From NCBI GenBank assembly GCA_943356455.1, contig CALRFB010000033.1, forward strand, positions 1 to 6,159: 6,159 nt of DNA, given 5' to 3'. A program made the position numbers and the translations under genes. This DNA is from Candidatus Nomurabacteria bacterium (GTDB lineage Bacteria > Patescibacteriota > Minisyncoccia > Phycocordibacterales > UBA9973). Below the pieces are notes generated by a model. That model did not search any database and was not told the DNA's origin. It worked only from the letters and a program-made list of their open reading frames with translations. Below, piece by piece: positions 4,998 to 6,159 of the stretch; position 1 is the first letter of the stretch; each line of letters starts with the position of its first letter.

Positions 4998-5606
4998 ATG
5001 AAATTTATATTAGGTAAAAAACAGAATATGACCCAATTCTTCGCCATAGGCGGGCAGGTTTTTCCTGCGACTGTAGTAAAGATCATGCCTGGTGTCGTCA
5101 CGCAAGTGAAGACCAAAGACAATGACGGGTATATTGCTGCACAGGTTGGCTTCGGCGAACAAAAAGCTGAACGTCTCACAAAATCTGCCAAAGGTCACTT
5201 CAAAGATTTTGGAAATTTTTCTGAAGTTCGCGAATGTCGTATGGACGGTGCAGAAGCACCAGCTGTAGGCGCAACTGTTACACTTGATGACTTCAGAGAA
5301 GGTGACGTTATCCGTGTATCAGGTGACACAAAAGCAAAAGGCTTTCAGGGCGTCGTCAAACGTCATGGCTTCCACGGTGGTCCACGATCTCACGGTCAGA
5401 AACACTCTGAACGCGAGGCGGGTTCTATCGGTGGTGGTCTCCGCACACGCGTGCCAAAAGGTATGCGTATGGCAGGTCGCATGGGTGGTGATAAAGTCAC
5501 TGTTCGCAACCTCAAAATTCTTCACATCAACAAAGACGAAAACGTCATGGTAATTTCGGGCGCGATTCCAGGTCGACGCGGTACCCTTATTGAGATAACC
5601 GGCTAA
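4998..5606 (+). CDS. rplC: 50S ribosomal protein L3
   Basis: L3 is an early-assembly 50S protein whose extended loop reaches toward the peptidyl-transferase centre. The 202 residues are close to the family length (E. coli 209). The start ILGKKQNMTQFF matches the conserved GxxGKKxGMTxxF opening, which supports ATG 4998 over the internal Met11. The central segment FREGDVIRVSGDTKAKGFQGVVKR (99-122) resembles the L3 signature with small deviations. The basic loop follows: HGFHGG, SHGQKH, GSIGGGLRTRVPKGMRMAGRMG (142-163). The Gln that PrmB methylates in E. coli L3 is not present at the matching place. The 55-base gap upstream holds a small hairpin but no Shine-Dalgarno and no convincing promoter, so transcription is probably from tuf. 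The next gene starts 14 bases after its TAA. Confidence 0.98.
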   Translation: MKFILGKKQNMTQFFAIGGQVFPATVVKIMPGVVTQVKTKDNDGYIAAQVGFGEQKAERLTKSAKGHFKDFGNFSEVRECRMDGAEAPAVGATVTLDDFREGDVIRVSGDTKAKGFQGVVKRHGFHGGPRSHGQKHSEREAGSIGGGLRTRVPKGMRMAGRMGGDKVTVRNLKILHINKDENVMVISGAIPGRRGTLIEITG

Positions 5607-5620
5607 ATAATATAAAACGT

Positions 5621-6159
5621 ATGGAAGCAAAAATATACAACATAAAAGGCGAAACAGCCGGCAAGATTACTCTTCCAGAGTCAGTCTTCGCATCAAAAGT
5701 CTCTAAGGATGCCATTCATTCAACGATGGTCGCTCTCGCGGGCAACCAGCGTGCTGGAACAGCTCATGCCAAAGGTCGCGGCGATGTCCGTGGCGGTGGT
5801 AAAAAGCCTTGGCGTCAGAAGGGAACAGGCCGCGCTCGTCACGGTTCATCACGTAGCCCAATCTGGGTTGGTGGCGGAACTACGCACGGTCCTCTCAAAG
5901 ATAAAAACTACAATCGTAAGGTCAACAAAAAGACTCTTGCCTCTGTGCTCTACGGTGTTCTCACTGCAAAGCAAAAAGACAATGAAATTGTTTTTGTAGA
6001 CTCCATGTCATTTGGTGATTTCAGCACAAAGCAGGCTAAAGCCGCGCTTGCAAATCTCGCCAAAGCTGCTGACGCACCACGCATGGCAAATGGTCACAAA
6101 CCATATTGTCTCATATTGCTCGGTAATTCAGATAAGAAAACAGTCAAAAGCCTCTCAAA
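5621..6159 (+). CDS. rplD: 50S ribosomal protein L4, N-terminal part; 3' end outside window
   Basis: L4 binds 23S rRNA early in 50S assembly and lines the peptide exit tunnel with its long loop; in E. coli it also represses its own operon. From ATG 5621 the frame stays open to the window edge: 179 complete codons plus two bases, out of a family length of about 200-210. The N-terminal strand (MEAKIYNIKGETAGKITLP) leads to the hallmark basic loop, residues 50-90: AKGRGDVRGGGKKPWRQKGT, GRARHGSSRSPIW, GGGTTHGP. The globular part resumes with NKKTLASVLYGVL (102-114). His74 and the Thr-Thr-His in GGGTTHGP are minor variations on the common RQGS and GGGVVFGP forms. It begins 14 bases after rplC with no Shine-Dalgarno (AATATAAAACGT before the ATG), consistent with the S10-operon order S10-L3-L4. 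Confidence 0.97.
   Translation, partial: MEAKIYNIKGETAGKITLPESVFASKVSKDAIHSTMVALAGNQRAGTAHAKGRGDVRGGGKKPWRQKGTGRARHGSSRSPIWVGGGTTHGPLKDKNYNRKVNKKTLASVLYGVLTAKQKDNEIVFVDSMSFGDFSTKQAKAALANLAKAADAPRMANGHKPYCLILLGNSDKKTVKSLS

Noticed and set aside
5319..5999. Other-frame and antisense open frames over rplC and rplD
   Set aside because: The L3 and L4 frames explain this stretch fully. The alternatives show no family features.
1..6159. TGA recoded as Gly, as in some CPR lineages
   Set aside because: No gene contains an in-frame TGA. Absence of TGA among seven stops is too small a sample to conclude anything.

Overview
The window comes from a bacterial chromosome at the str/S10 ribosomal-protein locus. 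Four features suggest a Patescibacteria (CPR) genome, probably of Parcubacteria type: the EF-Tu and ribosomal-protein sequence style, mostly Shine-Dalgarno-less start sites, very compact genes, and small membrane-anchored proteins that I cannot place in any family. This is inferred from sequence character only. All seven visible stops are TAA or TAG and no gene contains an in-frame TGA, so nothing here shows whether TGA is reassigned.

Layout, all on the + strand. Bases 2-1144 hold the 3' part of fusA (EF-G), closed at once by a strong terminator (1159-1187). Bases 1244-3130 hold three separately terminated accessory genes. Two encode short single-pass membrane proteins with extracytoplasmic, cysteine-containing domains (1244-1708 and 1819-2241). 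The third encodes a short-chain dehydrogenase-like protein in which the active-site Lys position appears to be His (2363-3130). A 224-base gap (3131-3354) follows. It carries a TTGACA-type promoter, a possible second promoter and a leader with several competing hairpins. Then come tuf (3355-4551), rpsJ (4571-4942), rplC (4998-5606) and the 5' part of rplD (from 5621, running off the window). No terminator is visible among these four.

How the genes fit together: EF-G and EF-Tu are the two elongation GTPases, and S10, L3 and L4 are the first proteins of the S10 operon. In many bacteria fusA and tuf are adjacent in one operon. Here tuf is cut off from fusA by four terminators and appears to have its own promoter driving tuf plus the S10 cluster.

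The most interesting parts are the tuf leader (a candidate cis-regulatory RNA), the accessory cassette placed between fusA and tuf, and the SDR with an altered catalytic motif. I found no tRNA, rRNA, CRISPR array, insertion sequence or attachment site.
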